Of a stretch of DNA of 7,275 nucleotides, positions 6,344-7,275 are shown one piece after another. The DNA lies in the NCBI GenBank assembly GCA_002363575.1, contig DEWI01000041.1:1864-9138 (forward strand). Reading direction: 5' to 3'. The position numbers were made by a program, and so were the translations under genes. How positions within the stretch are numbered: the stretch's first letter is position 1; each line of letters begins with the position of its first letter. This DNA comes from Verrucomicrobia bacterium UBA3214. GTDB taxonomy: Bacteria; Verrucomicrobiota; Kiritimatiellia; RFP12; UBA1067. The notes below the pieces were generated by a model. The model was not told where the DNA came from. It worked only from the letters and a program-made list of their open reading frames with translations, and made no database searches.

Positions 6344-7018
6344 ATGGTTTGGTTGATAATAGCATTGACTGGCGCAAGCGTCGGCCTGCTCGTCTGGGCG
6401 GTGCTTTCCGGCATAGAAATCAAGGCCGGCTGGCAGAACGGGCAAAGCCCGCTCGCGAGATGGCTCGATCAACGGCGCCGCGACAAGTTCAACCAGCAGC
6501 TTCCCGAAGCGCTCGCCACAATGAGCAACGCCTTGCGCGCCGGCTTTTCGATTTCGCAGGCTTTCGAGTCGGTCGTCGAGCAGGGCGAAGCGCCCGTCAG
6601 CGAGGAGTTCGCGATTCTCCAGCAGCAGCTGCGCCTGGGCATGTCCTTCGAAGACGCCCTCGAGTCCATGGCCGGCCGCGTCGGCTCCGACGATTTTACG
6701 CTCGTCACGACGGCCATACTCATAAGCCGCAAGACAGGCGGCAATGTCACGGAGATATTCGACAAGATTTCCGAGACGATCCGCGCGCGCATGAGAGTCG
6801 AGAGGAAAGTCCGTTCGCTTACCGCGCAGGGGCGTCTGCAGGGGATAATCGTTTCGACAATGCCCGTCTTCCTCGGCTTGGTGCTCACGCTAGTAAAGCC
6901 GAAGATGATGCTCCCGTTCCTTTTTTCGCTCACCGGCCTCTTTTCGCTTGTCGGCATGTTCGCCTTGATAACGATAGGATGGCTCATGATCCGCAAGATA
7001 ATCAAGATCGACGTCTGA
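6344..7018 (+). CDS. tadB: TadB-like type II secretion system F domain protein
   Basis: A 224-residue inner-membrane protein with one GspF/T2SF domain, the platform partner of TadA in Tad/Flp pilus assembly. Residues 3-22 form the first membrane helix, residues 48-165 the cytoplasmic helical T2SF domain (LPEALATMSNALRAGFSISQAF at the start and ILISRKTGGNVTEIFDKISETIR in the middle are typical), and residues 167-185 and 193-216 two C-terminal helices, followed by a basic tail. Characterised TadB proteins are usually nearer 300 residues with more N-terminal membrane sequence, so this copy is short. ATG 6344 has GGG at 6334-6336 (spacing 7) and AGGGA directly abutting it. It directly follows the tadA ATPase, which supports TadB over TadC or GspF. 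No tadC follows within the visible sequence. Confidence 0.88.
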   Translation: MVWLIIALTGASVGLLVWAVLSGIEIKAGWQNGQSPLARWLDQRRRDKFNQQLPEALATMSNALRAGFSISQAFESVVEQGEAPVSEEFAILQQQLRLGMSFEDALESMAGRVGSDDFTLVTTAILISRKTGGNVTEIFDKISETIRARMRVERKVRSLTAQGRLQGIIVSTMPVFLGLVLTLVKPKMMLPFLFSLTGLFSLVGMFALITIGWLMIRKIIKIDV

Positions 7019-7024
7019 TGCCCT

Positions 7025-7275
7025 ATGACAATAGATGAATTGAACAGAAAATTCGGCGCTCCCGGCAGGATAGTTTTCCGCGCCGGCCATTGCGGCTACC
7101 CGGAAGTCGCCCTGGCGTGCAAGTACGGCGTCGCGGAAGTGGCTCTCCTCGGCGGCAATACGCTTTCATACCGCCCCACCGGGCAGTCGCAGGTCGTATT
7201 CCGCCCGGCGAAGCGCGATTATAACCGCGCCGATTCCGTGCATGGCGGCATCCCCGTCTGCTGGCCGTGGTTCGG
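7025..7275 (+). CDS. glucose-6-phosphate 1-epimerase (YeaD-like mutarotase), 5' part
   Basis: The first 83 residues of a gene cut by the right edge. The translation ends in HGGIPVCWPWFG, the conserved signature of the D-hexose-6-phosphate mutarotase (YeaD) branch of the aldose 1-epimerase family. Before it come segments typical of the first beta-sandwich strands (VALLGGNTLSYRP near 39-51, then VVFRPAKRDY). These enzymes interconvert alpha and beta anomers of glucose 6-phosphate in the cytosol; the catalytic His and Glu lie further downstream and cannot be checked. ATG 7025 is 6 bp after the tadB stop and in the same frame, with no Shine-Dalgarno sequence, so translation is probably coupled to tadB. 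ATG 7018, which overlaps the tadB stop, is out of frame and terminates after six codons. Co-transcription with the tad pair is likely, but a functional link to pilus assembly is not evident. Confidence 0.85.
   Translation, partial: MTIDELNRKFGAPGRIVFRAGHCGYPEVALACKYGVAEVALLGGNTLSYRPTGQSQVVFRPAKRDYNRADSVHGGIPVCWPWF

Noticed and set aside
4528..6423. Long minus-strand open frame (631 codons) antisense to tadA and into tadB
   Set aside because: The tadA frame carries every expected catalytic motif, while the antisense product resembles nothing known and has shadow-type composition.
1..7275. CRISPR arrays, tRNA or rRNA genes, insertion sequences, attachment sites
   Set aside because: No repeat-spacer pattern, cloverleaf, transposase or long terminal inverted repeats were seen. 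All gaps between genes are under 200 bp.

Overview
This 7.3-kb window is a GC-rich bacterial chromosomal segment, compactly coded, with every supportable gene on the + strand and no mobile element, RNA gene or CRISPR array visible. The organism cannot be named with certainty. Frequent use of the ATA isoleucine codon despite high GC, mostly weak or absent Shine-Dalgarno sequences, a diaminopimelate decarboxylase with CENND in place of the usual CESGD motif, and an FHA-CpaF fusion ATPase all point away from the common Proteobacteria and Actinobacteria. A PVC-group bacterium (Kiritimatiellota, Lentisphaerota or Verrucomicrobiota) is my tentative guess, from general impression only.

Layout from left to right. 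(1) 52-1146: an AI-2E/PerM family polytopic membrane protein. (2) 1291-3640: a biosynthetic pair, lysA-like diaminopimelate decarboxylase followed after 64 bp by asd, aspartate-semialdehyde dehydrogenase. Both act in the aspartate-to-meso-DAP/lysine pathway. (3) 3746-4333: a TetR-type regulator with the only strong ribosome binding site in the window. (4) 4334-4509: a 176-bp intergenic region holding an extended -10 promoter (TGCTATAAT) and, at the expected transcription start, a perfect 7-13-7 inverted repeat. (5) 4510-7018: a tad-type secretion/pilus pair, made of a CpaF/TadA ATPase carrying an N-terminal FHA phosphopeptide-binding domain and a short TadB-like inner-membrane protein. (6) 7025 to the right edge: the start of a glucose-6-phosphate 1-epimerase (YeaD family) gene, in the same frame as tadB and 6 bp after its stop.

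Functionally, lysA and asd supply the cell-wall cross-linking amino acid and lysine. The tadA-tadB pair would drive assembly of a Flp/Tad-type pilus or a related secretion machine, with the FHA domain suggesting control by Ser/Thr phosphorylation. No TadC follows TadB; a sugar-phosphate mutarotase gene sits there instead, so this is not a classical complete tad locus. The best candidates for new biology are the FHA-TadA fusion in a minimal two-gene tad unit and its promoter/inverted-repeat region next to a TetR gene.
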